Source: Massariosphaeria phaeospora
Taxonomy: Eukaryota; Ascomycota; Dothideomycetes; Pleosporales
Length of the DNA: 64,000 nucleotides
Direction: 5' to 3'
NCBI GenBank assembly: GCA_011032825.1
Contig: JAADJZ010000003.1
Span: 1,550,001-1,614,000, forward strand
Part shown: positions 21,450 to 34,228 of the stretch, one piece after another
Numbering within the stretch: position 1 is the first letter of the stretch
Layout: every line of letters starts with the position of its first letter
Made by a program: the position numbers and the translations under genes
Notes under the pieces: generated by a model
What the model was told of the DNA's origin: nothing
The model's input: the letters and a program-made list of their open reading frames with translations, nothing else
The model's database searches: none

Positions 21450-24400
21450 AAGCTACGTCGCTTCTAAAATACCTAGATAAAAGTTCTATTATGCAACTAA
21501 ACACTTTCTAACATCTAGTCGTAGATAAAACTAAGTAGAATAAAAATGCTAATAAAGAAGTTTAGATTAGTAATAGTGCTAACGTTTTAGAGCGTAGTTG
21601 CGCTCTTAGCGCTAAACTAAGCTAGAATAACCTAGTTTGCTTCAAAGAAAATTCTAATACTTTACTTTCAAACAATAAAAATAACAACGTACTATTAAAG
21701 CTTTTTACAAAGCAAGCTCTTAACAAGCTAAAAACTTAGTAGTAGAATAAGTAAAACTATACAGAACTTATTTGCTTTAAAGCGTTAAAGGCTTTATACT
21801 AGAACGAAATTAAAATAGCACTTGCTAAAGCTATTAAGCAACTAGTCGTGCTAGCACTCGCTTAAACTATTTTCAACTAGGTTAATTTGCTTTGCTTTAA
21901 GCTATCGCACTGCTATTTAAAGAAAAATTGCGTAAACTACAACTAATAAGTTCGCAATTGCAAAAGCTACTACATAAAAAGCTTCGACTTTTTTAGCAAA
22001 CTTTAAAAAGTTTTTTTTAAGTTAACGTACGTTACTAAAAACTTTTGTACACTTTAAAAAACTTATAAGATTAATAAAAAAATACAATTTTTTTTATAGT
22101 TTTCTACTTAAGCATTGCTTAAAGAACAAATATTAAGTGCTTTAAGCACTTTTAAAAAACGTAAGTAGCAAGTATACAATTCTATTAAAGCTTTACGTTA
22201 AAAGCTATTTTAAACTTTTTTTAACTTACTTTTACTTCTTTAACTTTTTTAAACTAAGATTAACTAAATAAACTTATTTAGTATAGTAGTAGACTTTACT
22301 ACAGCACTTTTTGAAAAAGTAAAAAAGCAACTACGTTACTTTTTACTGCAAAGTTGCACTACTCTCTACTAAGTAAAGCAAAAAGCTAATTAAATCTATT
22401 GTAACCTCTAACAAGATAGCAAGATTTAAAGAAAAACTAAAAAAAACAAGAAGTAAGCTGCGTTGTTAATAGAATATAAATTAACCTATTCTAATGCTAA
22501 ATAGCACAAAAAGAAACGCAACAGCTACTTTAAGCTTAAAAAAGCAATAACAAGAAAAACAAAAGCTTTAACGAGCTAGTTTGCTACGCATGTAACAAAC
22601 TAGGCTATTTTGTTTCTACTTACTCTAATAAAGCAAAGAAAAACGCTTACTTTAAAAAGAAAAAGAAAAAAAGCAAAAGCTTAAAAAAATTAGCTTTCTA
22701 CTTTGTAGCCTATATTAACTTGTTATAGTTAAAAAAAAGTAAGCACTTTTTGTAAAATACTAACGAGCAAGAACCTAACGTTTTTTACCGCGTTAGCGAA
22801 AATTAAAAGTTTAAAAAACTTAAAAGCAATTGTAGATAGTAGAGCTTATTTAAATGTTTTTTTAGCTGTCGTAGCAAAAGAACAGAATCTAGTACTTAAA
22901 CTAATTTCTAATATTTTTTTATATTGCTAAGTAGATTAGGTTATACTATTTATAGTTGTACTTTAGCATAAGTTTGCATTACAAACTTTAAAAGCAAAGT
23001 ACAAACCTATAGAATTTTCTTTTTAGTAGCTAATTTTAAAAAGCTTTCGATGTATCTTGAACTTTTTTGAATAGATTAGTTTTAGCTAAAGTTAAACTAT
23101 TCGCGTTGCTGCATGCTCTTTAGAAGTATAAAAAACCTAAATAAACTAAACTATGCTAAAGTAGCTATAAAAACGCAGCAAAGTTTGCTTAAACTTTAAA
23201 TAGTTTTAATACAAAGCTTTATGTCTATTTGATTAGTGCACTTTCTAAAGTAAGCAATTAAAAAAAGCAAAGCTTTAGTTTGCAATTTAAATATTAAAAG
23301 TACTAAAACGTAGCGAGCTTTAATAGCTCGTTAGTAATAGCGTTTTATAAAAAGCAGAATTTTGCAATTAAACTCTAGTTTAGTATAACTCTTTTGCATT
23401 AACTTTTGTACAATATGTTAATAGCAGAATTAAAGCATTTTTGCAAATACGTAAACAAGTACTTTAATAAAAAATAAATAAAGCGCTTAAAGTTTTTAGC
23501 TAGTGCGCTAATTTTCTTTGCAAAGAAAAAAAATAGCACATCAAAACTTTGCGTTAACTATTAAAGCTTTAACAAGATTACAATTAAGAATCGTTATTCT
23601 TTGCTTTTTATTGCAAAGTTTTTAAAGAAGTTAGCTAAGGCAAAAGTCTACACTAAGCTTGACATTCGTAAAGCCTATTACAAAATCTAGATTAAGAAAA
23701 AAAAACAAATAAAAAACAGCTTTTAAAACTCGATATAGTTATTTTGAGTACTTTGTTGTGCTATTTAGTTTTACAAATGCTTTTGCAGCATTCTAAGCCT
23801 ACATTAACTAAGCTTTTGCTAAATTAGTTAACGTAACTTGCATTATGTACTTTAACAACATTCTAGTATTTTCTAATATAGAAACAGCTTATGTAAGCTA
23901 AGTTAAAAAAGTTCTTTAACGTTTGCGTAAAGCAAAGCTATACTTAAAGCTTAGCAAGTGCGAGTAGCATATAGGTAAACGAAGTACTTAAGTTACATTG
24001 TATACCTAAAAAAAGTTAAAATTAACTTAGAATAGATTAGAACGATTTAGAAGTAGCTAATGCTAAATATAGTTTAAAATATTTAAGTATTTATAAGCTT
24101 TATAAACTATTATTAGCGCTTTATTACCAAGTTCTCTAAGCTTGCTCTACTATTACCTAAACTAACTTAAAAAAAGCTAGAAGCGGCCTAAAGCGAGCAC
24201 GCTTAAAGAAAAGAAAAAAGCTAGCGAATTAACTTTAGAACTAAAGCTAAGAAAGCGTTTAGAAAACTTAAAAGTGCTTTTTTTAATATTTCTATTCTAG
24301 TTTATTATAAAGTAAAATAGTTTACAAAGCTCGAAACTAACGCTTCTAAAAGTGCTATTAGTAGAATTCTAAGCTAGAAAGTTTCTAACGGTAAAAACAG

Positions 24401-25471
24401 CGAAAAAGTGCTTATTAGCGTTTAATTAGTTTTTTCTCGTAGAAAATAGACAAGGCGAAGTACAATTATAATACTTATAATAAAAAGCTATTAGCAACTA
24501 ACAAAAGTTTGTTATACTTTTGCTATTTTTTTTTAAGTATTCTGTTTAATCTCTATACAAACTACAATAACCTACAATAGTTTATAAAAACAAAAACTTT
24601 AAATTATTATTAAGTTTGCGCTTACGAAATGTTAACAAAGTACAACTTCGTTATAATTTATCAACCTAAAAAGACAAATCTAGTCGATAGCTTTTTCTAA
24701 CAACTAAACTATATAAAGAAAGCTTATGCTTTTGCGTAGAAAAGTAATAAAATCTACGTAGATTTATTACAAGTTTTAATAACTTGTAGTGTCTATAGTA
24801 AGCCCGTTCTAGTAGTAGCAATTACAAAATTAGCTAGCTAATCTACAAAAGAACTAAGCTTACTAACTTTTTTAAAGAAAATAAAAGCTTCGAACTCGAA
24901 AATGCACATTAAAGAAAAACTAACTTAAGCACTCTAGCTTAGGCTTTTAGAAAATAAAGTTTTTTTAAGCAATTTAGCAAGCGATTTCGCGAACTTCTTA
25001 GACTTAGACTTTGACTTAGAAAACGAGTCTAGACTAGTAAAGCCTATAGTAGCCTAGAATAAACTAAAACTAGCTGCAACGAAGTAGTTAAATAAAATCT
25101 ACTTCGTTACAATAGAAAAAAAAGCAAAAGCTTTTTAAAAAAGTTATAACAGCTCGATAGCTAGTTACTTCGGCGTTAAAAAAACTTTAGAAAAAGTTAA
25201 ACGCTAATACGAGTAAAAAAGCATAAAAAAAAACGTTAAAAAGTACTGCAACAACTGTTTAAAGTATTGCAAATTAGTAGCAACTAAACACAGCTTCTAC
25301 AAACTTTTTATACTTTTGCTAGCTTTTAATAGCTTGTAGTGTAATGTTACAATAAACTTTAATACAAAACTTTTACTATTAAAGTACATAAAACAAGTAT
25401 ACAACTCTATTTTTGTTGTAGTAAACTACTTAACTAAAATAGTTTACTATATTCTAGCTTGCGCTAATTAG
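21450..25471 (+). mobile_element. Ty3/Gypsy retroelement relic with gag knuckle, RT and integrase
   Basis: Read through RIP stops, the plus strand shows the Gypsy order. A gag CCHC knuckle lies at 22582-22623 (CYACNKLGY, with His and the last Cys changed to Tyr). Reverse transcriptase lies at about 23540-23880: TIKNRYSLLFIAKFLKKLAK, then AKVYTKLDIRKAYYKI at 23638-23688. The catalytic YFDD reads FNN near 23850. An integrase segment lies at about 25140-25460: GVKKTLEKVKRQYE, a CNNCLKYC zinc pair, then FVVVNYLTK. The element is cut at 25471 by the start of the next retroelement. No LTRs were recognised. The start is approximate. Confidence 0.8.
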
Positions 25472-27446
25472 TGTTTTAAATAGAAACAATACTAGATATT
25501 GAAAACTAAGCAACAACGTAAAAAAGTTGTTAAAGCTTGCAAGTTTGCAAAACAAAAGTATAGCAATGCGCAAAGTAAAATTAAATTAGCAATTACGTAA
25601 TAGTAATTAGTGCGATTAGAGCTTTAGCGGACTAAGTACGCTAAGCAATAAGCGCTTAGCTAGCTTAAAGCGCTTAGCAACTAAGTACACTAAGCAAACT
25701 AAGTAAAACGCTTTTAGCAAAGAATTATAAAACTATATAGATTAGTAGAATTTCTTTTACAATTTGAATTCTTTGTAGTTAACTTTTTTAAGTACATTTT
25801 ATACATAGATTAAATCTATAGGCAATAGATTGTTACTTTGTTATTCTATTTAAAATAGAATTGAGATTGTTTTTTTACGTTGTTTTTAAGCTTTTTCGAA
25901 CATAGAACAATTTTTTAAGCAAAATTTTTAGGTCTAATCAACAAGTACCTTTAGTAAAAGAAAACTTTTAATAACACTTTAACTACTTTAAGTTTAAAAC
26001 TAAAATAATATAGCAACTTTTACGAGCTTACGCATAATAAGTCGCAGCGTTACTATACTTACAACAAATCTAGCAGCTGTTATAGCAAAGCAAGCTAATT
26101 AGATACAGCAGCAAGCAAAACAAATTTAAAAACTATTAGCAGCAGTTATAGAGCTTTGAGGTAGGCAAAGAAAAAAGTTAGCAAAAGCTTTCTTCTTAAA
26201 AAAGTATAGCAAAGAAAAGAAAAACTTAAAACTTTTTTTTACAAACGTTAACTTTTACTGCTGTTATTATAGCGATAGCTTTTACACAAATTAAAATAAA
26301 ATCTTAGTAGCTAAAATGCACATAAAAAACGACGTAGCAGAATAGTTTTAGCTATACGCTAAAAATTACGTTACGTACGTTAAAAAACGTAAAAAAAATA
26401 AAACTTAATACAAAGCGCATTTTTAAAAACTAAAAGTTGTTTAAGCAAAAACTTTATACAACTTACAGCAAAGTAAACAAAACGCAGTAAATAATAAACA
26501 AACTTAAACTACTTAAATAAAAAAGCTTAGCTAGCAAATACACAATTAAATTTAAAAAAATTTAAGCTAAAGTAGATAACGTAGTAGAACGCAGTTTGTG
26601 CAAGTTTTACTACGCAAAGTTAAAAAAACACGTAAAAAATAAAATTAGTTCAAACAAAAAACTAAAAAAACTTAACAAGTTAATTAAAATTGTAGTACAA
26701 ATTAACAACTAACTATAGCAACAATAGTAGAAACGTAAGTTTACTATTAAACTATACATACGCTTAGTAGCTACAATTAAAAAAACTTATTACTATAACT
26801 TAATAGACATTAACAGCGTTAAGCAAGTTTAAAATAACAAACTACTACAAAAGTAGTTTAACAAAAAAAACGCTACTTCGACAAAGCAAAACTTTAAAAA
26901 CAAGTTGTTTAAAAAAAAACGCTAAAGGCGTTACAACAACAAAGTATGCTTTTAATACAGCAAAAACAAGCACTTTTGCAGAAACTACTTAAAAATACAA
27001 TAAAAAGTAGCAAGCGCACAAGCTGCTACTATTGCTATAGTTTAACTATAGCAAGTACCTACACTATACTCAAAAAACTTTAAAAAATTAAAAAACAATT
27101 AAATTTAAATAGAAAGTTTTAAAGACGTTACAAAGCTAATAAATAAAAATAACAAAAAACTATTAACTTTACAAGTTTAAGAAATTAAAAGAAAACTATA
27201 AAACTACAAATGCTAGATGTGCAGCTAAAAAACTTACATTGCTTAGTATTGCAAAAACAAGTTTTATACGCTTTAAATTAAAAAACTATAAAAATAAAAA
27301 GTTGCAAACGTAGCAATAGCACAACAAAAACTAACAAAAAAAATACAGTTCGCAGATTAAAAATATTACAAAAACTTACTTTAGCACTAGTGTAACAAAA
27401 AAAACTGTGTATACTATATAAACAATAAAAATTTTACTTAGCAATA

Positions 27447-27879
27447 ACGTACTTTATAAGTTCGCCGAACACACAGGTTCGCCGAACACCTGTTTTTACT
27501 AAAGAAAATCAATAATCTAAGGCTTAATAACTCTAGATCTACTTAATAGAATTTTCTAAAAATTTAATATGTTATTTCTGTATACATTAACTTTTCAATT
27601 CTAATATTACTAAGCTCTACCTAGTCTAATTCTAGAGATACAAAAAATACGCTAAAATAATTCCTATAATTTAGGCTTTCTTTAATAGCTTTTTAAATAC
27701 TAAGGCTAGAGCTTAGTAACTTTAGAATCTTAAAGTTTATATAGATGCAGCTTAGTAGTGAAATTTTAAAAGAATTCTATAAAGTAGATCTAGAGTTATT
27801 AAGCCTTAGATTATTGATTTTCTTTAGTAAAAACAAGTGTTCGGCGAACCTGTGTGTCTAGCGAACCTATAAAGTACGT
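27447..27879. mobile_element. 433-bp MITE, copy 2
   Basis: Same length and ends as copy 1, with TA at 27445-27446 and 27880-27881. It is inserted in the gag region of the chromovirus copy. The sister copy at 43670-43671 shows the unoccupied TA, which confirms the boundaries. Confidence 0.9.
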
Positions 27880-27897
27880 TAGCTAAAATTACTATTA

Positions 27898-29741
27898 ACG
27901 TGTTTCATTAGTAAGTCGGCTACTTTAGTAAGTTGGCTACTAAACACCGGCGCGGCGACTGCGCGGCAACAACACGTAATGTTTCAACAACACAACGCGC
28001 AAAGTACCTATACTAAAGGCGATATATATATCGCTATCTCTAATATTCAATCTAAGCAGATTTAAAGCAAAAGGCGCGCTGCTGCAGTCTACAAAGTTCT
28101 TTAATCAACGATTTAAAACTAACGCGCTAAGAAACGCTCTTGACGCAACTGCGAGCTGAAATCAAAGCGCTTTACAAAACTAGAGGAGAAAGCGATTGTG
28201 CAGCGTATACTTAACGAATCTCTACGAGGTCTACTGCTTTTAAAGGCACACATACAAGATATAGCAGATAGACTACTAAAAGAGCGCAAATGCAACTCTA
28301 CTAGCAAGTGCTAGGTTAATAGGTTTATCAAGCGTACTCTTAAGCTGCGAACGCGATAGAGCTGTTTGTACAATTGCTAGCGAGCTGCCTGCAAAGACTT
28401 AGCAGTTATCGAGCCCTAGTTCAGCCTAGTTCAATTGGTGAAAGCGAAGTACAGTATTCTTAATAAAAATACTTGGAACTTTGATAAATTAGGCTTTTTA
28501 ATAGGCAAGATTACGTCTTAGCTTGTAGTAACAAGCTTAGATAAGCCTAGAAAAGTAAAAAAACTACAGCTTAGCAATTGCGAATAGACTACTTTGATAC
28601 AAGCTGTTAGCGCAACGAGAAAGCGCATTCTACTCTTTATTATCTTCGCTAGCAAGGTCTTAATCTCTACCTAGTTTGAGCTAGAAATACTACGCGACTA
28701 GGTTATTCAAGTTAGTCTAAATAGCTAGACGAGCAACGATCTTAGAGTTAACTAGCTTAAATACTTTAATACGCATGCAAAGTTTGTAGAAGCGTACAGG
28801 CTACTTATTATTAACAGCTACAAAAGCTATTGCTCGCTTGCTTTCTAGAACTACTGCAAGAAAAACAAGATTATTGCTTTCTGCATGCTATCTTACTTAT
28901 CGCACTTGCTACAGCTTCTCGACGTTGCCTGCTTCGCGCCGCTAAAGCGCTTTTATAGCAATAGTATTTTAGCTTTAGCGCGCAACTACATCTACTACAT
29001 TAGCAAAGAAACTTTTTTACTAGCTTTTAAAGCTGCCTACGAGCATACATTTACTAAAAAAAACGCTCGCGCAAGGTTTAAAAGCGCTAGATTAGTTTTA
29101 TTTAACCTAGATGCAGTGTTATTGAAGCTTGATGTAAAGTTGCGCACGCTAACTTCGCTACAGCGCGACAACGCTGCATAAAAAGCGAAAACGCTGCGCA
29201 ACGCAAAAGAGCTAGAAGCTTAGACTACGCTTATTTAACAAAAGATGCAAAAGCGCTTAAGTTCTTTAGCGAGCTTTTTTAACGAGCAGGTACAACAGCT
29301 AAGTAAAGGCGCGTAGTAGATAGCGCATAATATAGTGTTGCTGCAAAAAGAACAAGCGCGTATGCAAAGCGCAATTAAAGAGCTTACAAAACGCAAGACC
29401 TGTAAAAGGCAATACGTACAAGTTAAAAAAACTCTAATAGTTAGTAAAGTATCTAACTTAATTGCTGCAAAGAAAGGTAGTAGTCGTAAAAACAGCGAGA
29501 CGCCTGCAAAAAGAGTGCGCGCAAAGAAGCGCTGCGGCTGTTGCAGCAAGATTAAGCATAATTTCTGCACCTGTAAGGTAAAAATAGAGAATGTAGATAG
29601 TAGTACTGCTTTTGAATAATATTATTTTATTGCGTATAGTATAGTAATTTGTTGTAGTGTTGCACTACGTCGCTGCGCGTGCGCGACGCTAGGGTTTAGT
29701 AGCTAACTTACTAAAGTAGCCGACTTACTAATGAAACACGT
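27898..29741 (+). mobile_element. Pogo/Fot1-type DNA transposon, 1,844 bp, least mutated copy
   Basis: Near-perfect 48-bp terminal inverted repeats begin ACGTGTTTCATTAGTAAG and end with its inverse. They are flanked by TA at 27896-27897 and 29742-29743. The plus strand at 28885-29181 is open and encodes a DDE_1 transposase C terminus: HLLQLLDVACFAPLKR, then FLLAFKAAYEHTFTKKNA and LDVKLRTLTSLQ, a run found in Fot1/Pogo transposases. A further open frame at 29335-29619 ends in a Cys-rich tail (RCGCCSKIKHNFCTCK), as in many Fot1-like proteins. The upstream part is broken by stops. GC content is higher than in neighbouring DNA, so it was inserted late or mutated less. Confidence 0.92.
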
Positions 29742-32700
29742 TATACGTTTTACTTAAAAACGGCGAGTGTATAGTAGCAAAATGTTACGTACACAACTAT
29801 AACAACTAGTTTAAAAACTATAGTAGCAGCTGCAAATAAGCGTATTGTTATAATAAAAAATGTTAAATACACTAGTTATGCAAGCACATTACAAAATAGT
29901 AGCTTATAAGTTTAAAAAACGAAAACTATTTAAAATGCAACAACGAATTATGCGCAAAGAACTACAAAACGTGTAAAAAAGCACGTTAGCTTTTTTGCAC
30001 TACAAAATGCACTATTTATAAGCTATAAAAAAATGCAATAAAACAAAATTTTAAAAACTAAAACTATAACAAGTTTTTAAAGCTTTAAGAATGCTTCGCT
30101 AACAAATGCAACTACTACGAGCAATAAAATATTCTAAAAAAACAAGCTTTAAAAGCTTTTTTAGCAAAAAACTAGCGAGCTACTAAACTTATAGTTAGAA
30201 TAGTATAAGTGCTTTTAGCACAACTATACAAAGCGTACAAAAAACGCAACTAAAACAAAATTATATAAAAGTAAAAGCAAAAGTTGCAAGCTAAAAGCTT
30301 ACTACACTACTTAATAGTAAAGCTGCCTAAACATTAGTTTTTTTAGAATAAGTAAACAAAAAATAGAATACTTTACTAAGTTAAAAATTAACTAATACAA
30401 ATAGAGTTAGCTAATAAACAACTACTAGAATATAAAAACAATTTAATTAACTTAAAACTTTAAAAAGTTAAGTTAAAAGTTGCGAGTATTAGGCACTAAC
30501 AGCGTATTAACATTATAAACTTTAAAAGTTTTAACATGTATATTAAGTACAACTAGCTACAAAAACACAACTTTAATATTAATTAAAAAAACAAAACAAT
30601 ATGTAGCTAAAGGCTTAAAAAGAAAATTACTATAGTACTATAAAATAGTTTAACAATTTAAAGCTTACTTAAAAATAAAAAAATTAGTTTAATTTTACTT
30701 TATAAAATTGCGAGAATTTGTAAAAAAAACTTTTAGCAAATAAGCGTTATATAGATACAACAAGTTGCGCTTTTAAAAATAAGCAAACTGCAATTTAACT
30801 TTTTTAAAAAATAAAAATAAAAGTTTAAAAACTTTTTTACTAAATACTAAACAAAGTTTAAAAACTTTTTAAAAAAAAACAAAAAGCACAACTTAGCAAA
30901 CTACTAAAAATAAAATTACAAAATTATTTTTAAAAAAAGAATAAAACTATAACTAGACTTAATGTATTTCTTAACTTACAACTAGCAAAAAAAATTAAAA
31001 AATACATTTAAAGAAATATCTAGCAAGAATACATACAACTAAGTAAAAGTTTAATAGCTTTGCTAATATTGTTTGTACTAAAGAAAAACGAAGAATTAAA
31101 ACTATGCGTAAACTATTAACAGCTTAACAACGTTACACAAAAAAACAAATATTTACTACTACTTATTAAAAAACTTATAGATTAACTTTAAAAGGTAAAA
31201 TAAATTATAAAACTTAACATACGAAACGAATACTATTGCATTAAAATTACAAAAAAGCACAAATAGTTAATAACTTTCAAAACTTAATATAAACTCTATA
31301 AGTACTAAGTTATGCTATTTAAATTAACTAATACCTTAGCTACGTTTTAGGCTCTAATTAACAAAGTACTATATAAATATTTAAATATTTTTGTTATAGC
31401 GTACATAAACGACATATTAATATACTTTAAAAAAACGCTTAAAAAACATTAAAAGCATGTTAAAAAAGTGCTTTAAAAAATAAAGCAGTATTAGGTACTA
31501 CTTTACTTAAAAAAGTGTAAATTCTACGTTACAAAAACTAGCTATCTAAGATTTATTATTTTAAAAGAAAGTATGTTTATAAACTTAAAAAAAATCTAGA
31601 CTATACAAAAATAGCTAACTTCTAAAATAGTAAAAAACGTGTAGTTTTTTCTAGAATTTGCTAACTTTTATTAAAAGTTTATTAAAAATTACTTTAAAAC
31701 TACAACACTACTTTTAGAAGTTACTAAAAAAAATAAAAAATTCAAATAAACAAAAGTACAAGAAAAAGCGTTTTAAAAACTTAAAAAAAAGTTTATTACA
31801 GCACTAATGCTACAAATGCATAACTTAAAAAAAAAACTTAAGTAAAAACTAATACTTTAGACTACGCATTAAAAGTAATACTTTTATAATAATGCAACAA
31901 TAGAAAATAAAAACTAGTGTTTTACTATTTTAAAAAGTTTTTAAAAATAAAACTTAACTACAACGTTTACAACAAAAAGCTATTAGCAATAATAAACGCT
32001 TTTAAATAGTAAAAAGCATAGCTAAAAAAAGCAAGGCACTAGGTACAAGTATACTTAAACTACTAAAACTTTACTAACTTTACTACAACTAAAAAATTAA
32101 ATAAACAACAAGTTAAATAAGTTGAATTTATAGTAGATTACAACATTAAAATTTACTATTGCAAAAAAACTAACAATAGAACTGCAAACGCGCTTAGTTG
32201 AAAATTAGATTTTATAAAAACTAACAAACTAGTTACGTACAACTTAGTATTACAACAGAACTTAAACAAAACTCTTAAATACAACTAACTACAATTAGCT
32301 AAAATAGCTAAAGTTACAAGCATTAAAAAAAAATGCACTAAAAATAATACAAAAACAACTAGCAAAGATAAATAGTTATAAACAATACTTAAGCTATATA
32401 GCTTATTTAAAAATTACATGCTTTACAAGCATACAAATACTTAAAAATTAACAAAATAGTTTAACAAATTTTAAACGAGTACTTAATACTCTATGTACAA
32501 AACATAGTTTAAAAAGTAGTAAGCAACTATTTAAATTGTTTAAAAAATAAACTTAAAAAACACAAGCTTTACAAATTACTTTAACTACTAAAACTACTCG
32601 CACGCTTATAGATTAGCGTTACAAAAAACTTTATAGTAAAGCTTTTAAAATTGTTAAAACTCAAATTAGCACAGCTATGCAACTCGATTTTAGTAATCGT

Positions 32701-33779
32701 AGATTAATTAACTAAAGAATTATATTTTGTACTAACAGAAAAATTAATTACAGTAGAAAAAATAGCTTACAAAGTTACAAAAACACTTGTCGCTAATTAC
32801 AAATTACTAGAACAATTTATTACAAATAAAAACAAGCTGTTTACATTAAAGTTTTAGAATACGTTTTTAGCTTAGTTAAAAGTTGCAAAGAAGCTATTAA
32901 CTAGTTTTTACTCAAAAACAAATAGCTAGACAAAACAAACAAACTAAACGCTAAAATAGTACTTACAAATGTACACTAACAAGCTGCAAAACAATTAGGT
33001 TAAACTTTTACTAACAGCATAATTAGCTTACAATAGTACAAGGTTTACAACTATAAAACACTTGCTATACTACACAAATTATAGATATAAACTAGTAGCT
33101 TATTAAAATTTAAAGAATATTAAAAGCATCTTGCTAGCAGCGAACAACAAGGCTTTCAAAATGCAAAAATTATACAACAAATTAAGCTAACGAATCGCTT
33201 AAAGAAACTTTACAACAGCTAAGTTAGCAAATAAAAAAAAGCTTAAAAAACCAACTTTTAAAGAGAGAAACAGAGTTTTCTTTTTACAAAAAAATCTAAA
33301 AACTAAACAGCTATGCAACAAATTAAACAACTTTTAAATAAAACTATTTAAAATTCTAAAAGTTAAAGAACTTGTATTATTTAAACTATAGCTACTTACA
33401 AGCATGCGCATACATTTAGTTTTTTACAAATTACTTCTTAAACTAGTACTACTAAACGCTAAAGTAGCAACTAATATTAAACTTATAAACAAAAAGTACA
33501 AAGTTAAAGAAGTTAAAAACTTATAAAAGTTTAGACGTTAGTAGAAGTACTTAGTTAAATAGCAAAAATAGCTAAAGAACTAAAATACATAAAAACTAAT
33601 ATAGAATTTTACGAACTACTAGGAACTAGTGCGGACATATTACTAGCAAAATTTAAAAGCAAAGAATCCAAGTTCTCTAAAAAAGCAGAAAAGTTAAAAA
33701 AAAAAAAAGCAAGAAGAGATAAGTTAGTTTGTAACTAGTCTAGATTAGCTAAAAACAGTTTGAATAGTAGTAGTACAAA

Positions 33780-34228
33780 ACTATTAGTAGAAGCTGTACT
33801 TTTAAAATTAACATTAGCGCTAGACTACGCAGCTTCTAGTTTCTCTAATTCTTTAATAGCAACCTACTTATTAGCAAAACGCTAATTTCTTTTTATTTTA
33901 GCAATAGAAAGCTTTACTCGAAGAGTAGCAGCGTAAAACTTAGCTATAAACACTAGCTAAGCAGCTTAAATTCGCGCAAACAGCACTTATTGTTTAGCTA
34001 ACAAAAGCTAATATTGCAAGTTGCAACGCTTTTGTTAAAAAGCTGCTTACTTTTTTTTTGTTAAAGCGAAACTATAGAACGTACTAGACTAAAGGCATTT
34101 AGCATACTTATTTAACAAAAGATTAACTAGGCACTTTAAGTTCTTTTTAGAATAACAGCTGCAAGAAGTAAGCATTTTTAAACTAGTTTTACAAATTTAA
34201 GCAACTTAATTGTAACAATAGCAAGTTA
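33780..34228 (+). mobile_element. Pogo 3'-end fragment between the two chromovirus copies
   Basis: Around 34070-34200 the sequence resembles the 3' part of the Pogo copy at about 29190-29300, including the shared string CTTATTTAACAAAAGAT. No terminal repeat was located. It lies between the truncated 3' ends of two oppositely oriented retroelements. Confidence 0.4.

Larger units (their letters stand above)
25472..33720 (+). mobile_element. Chromovirus-type Ty3/Gypsy retroelement, copy 1 (interrupted)
   Basis: The 5' end at 25472 matches, in inverse, the end of copy 2 at 45641. The gag knuckle at 27211-27252 reads C-x2-C-x4-Y-x4-C with three stops, which a CAC-to-TAC and CAR-to-TAR reversal would convert to a perfect CCHC. 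RT lies at about 31040-31700: KKNEELKLCVNY, then YIND at the active site near 31400. Integrase core follows at about 32600-33050 (NSILVIVDQLTKE). A C-terminal chromodomain-like stretch lies at 33503-33650: YLVK followed by stops at expected Trp positions. A purine-rich tract ends near 33720. I did not find the 3' LTR. A MITE and a Pogo element are inserted at 27447 and 27898. Confidence 0.8.
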
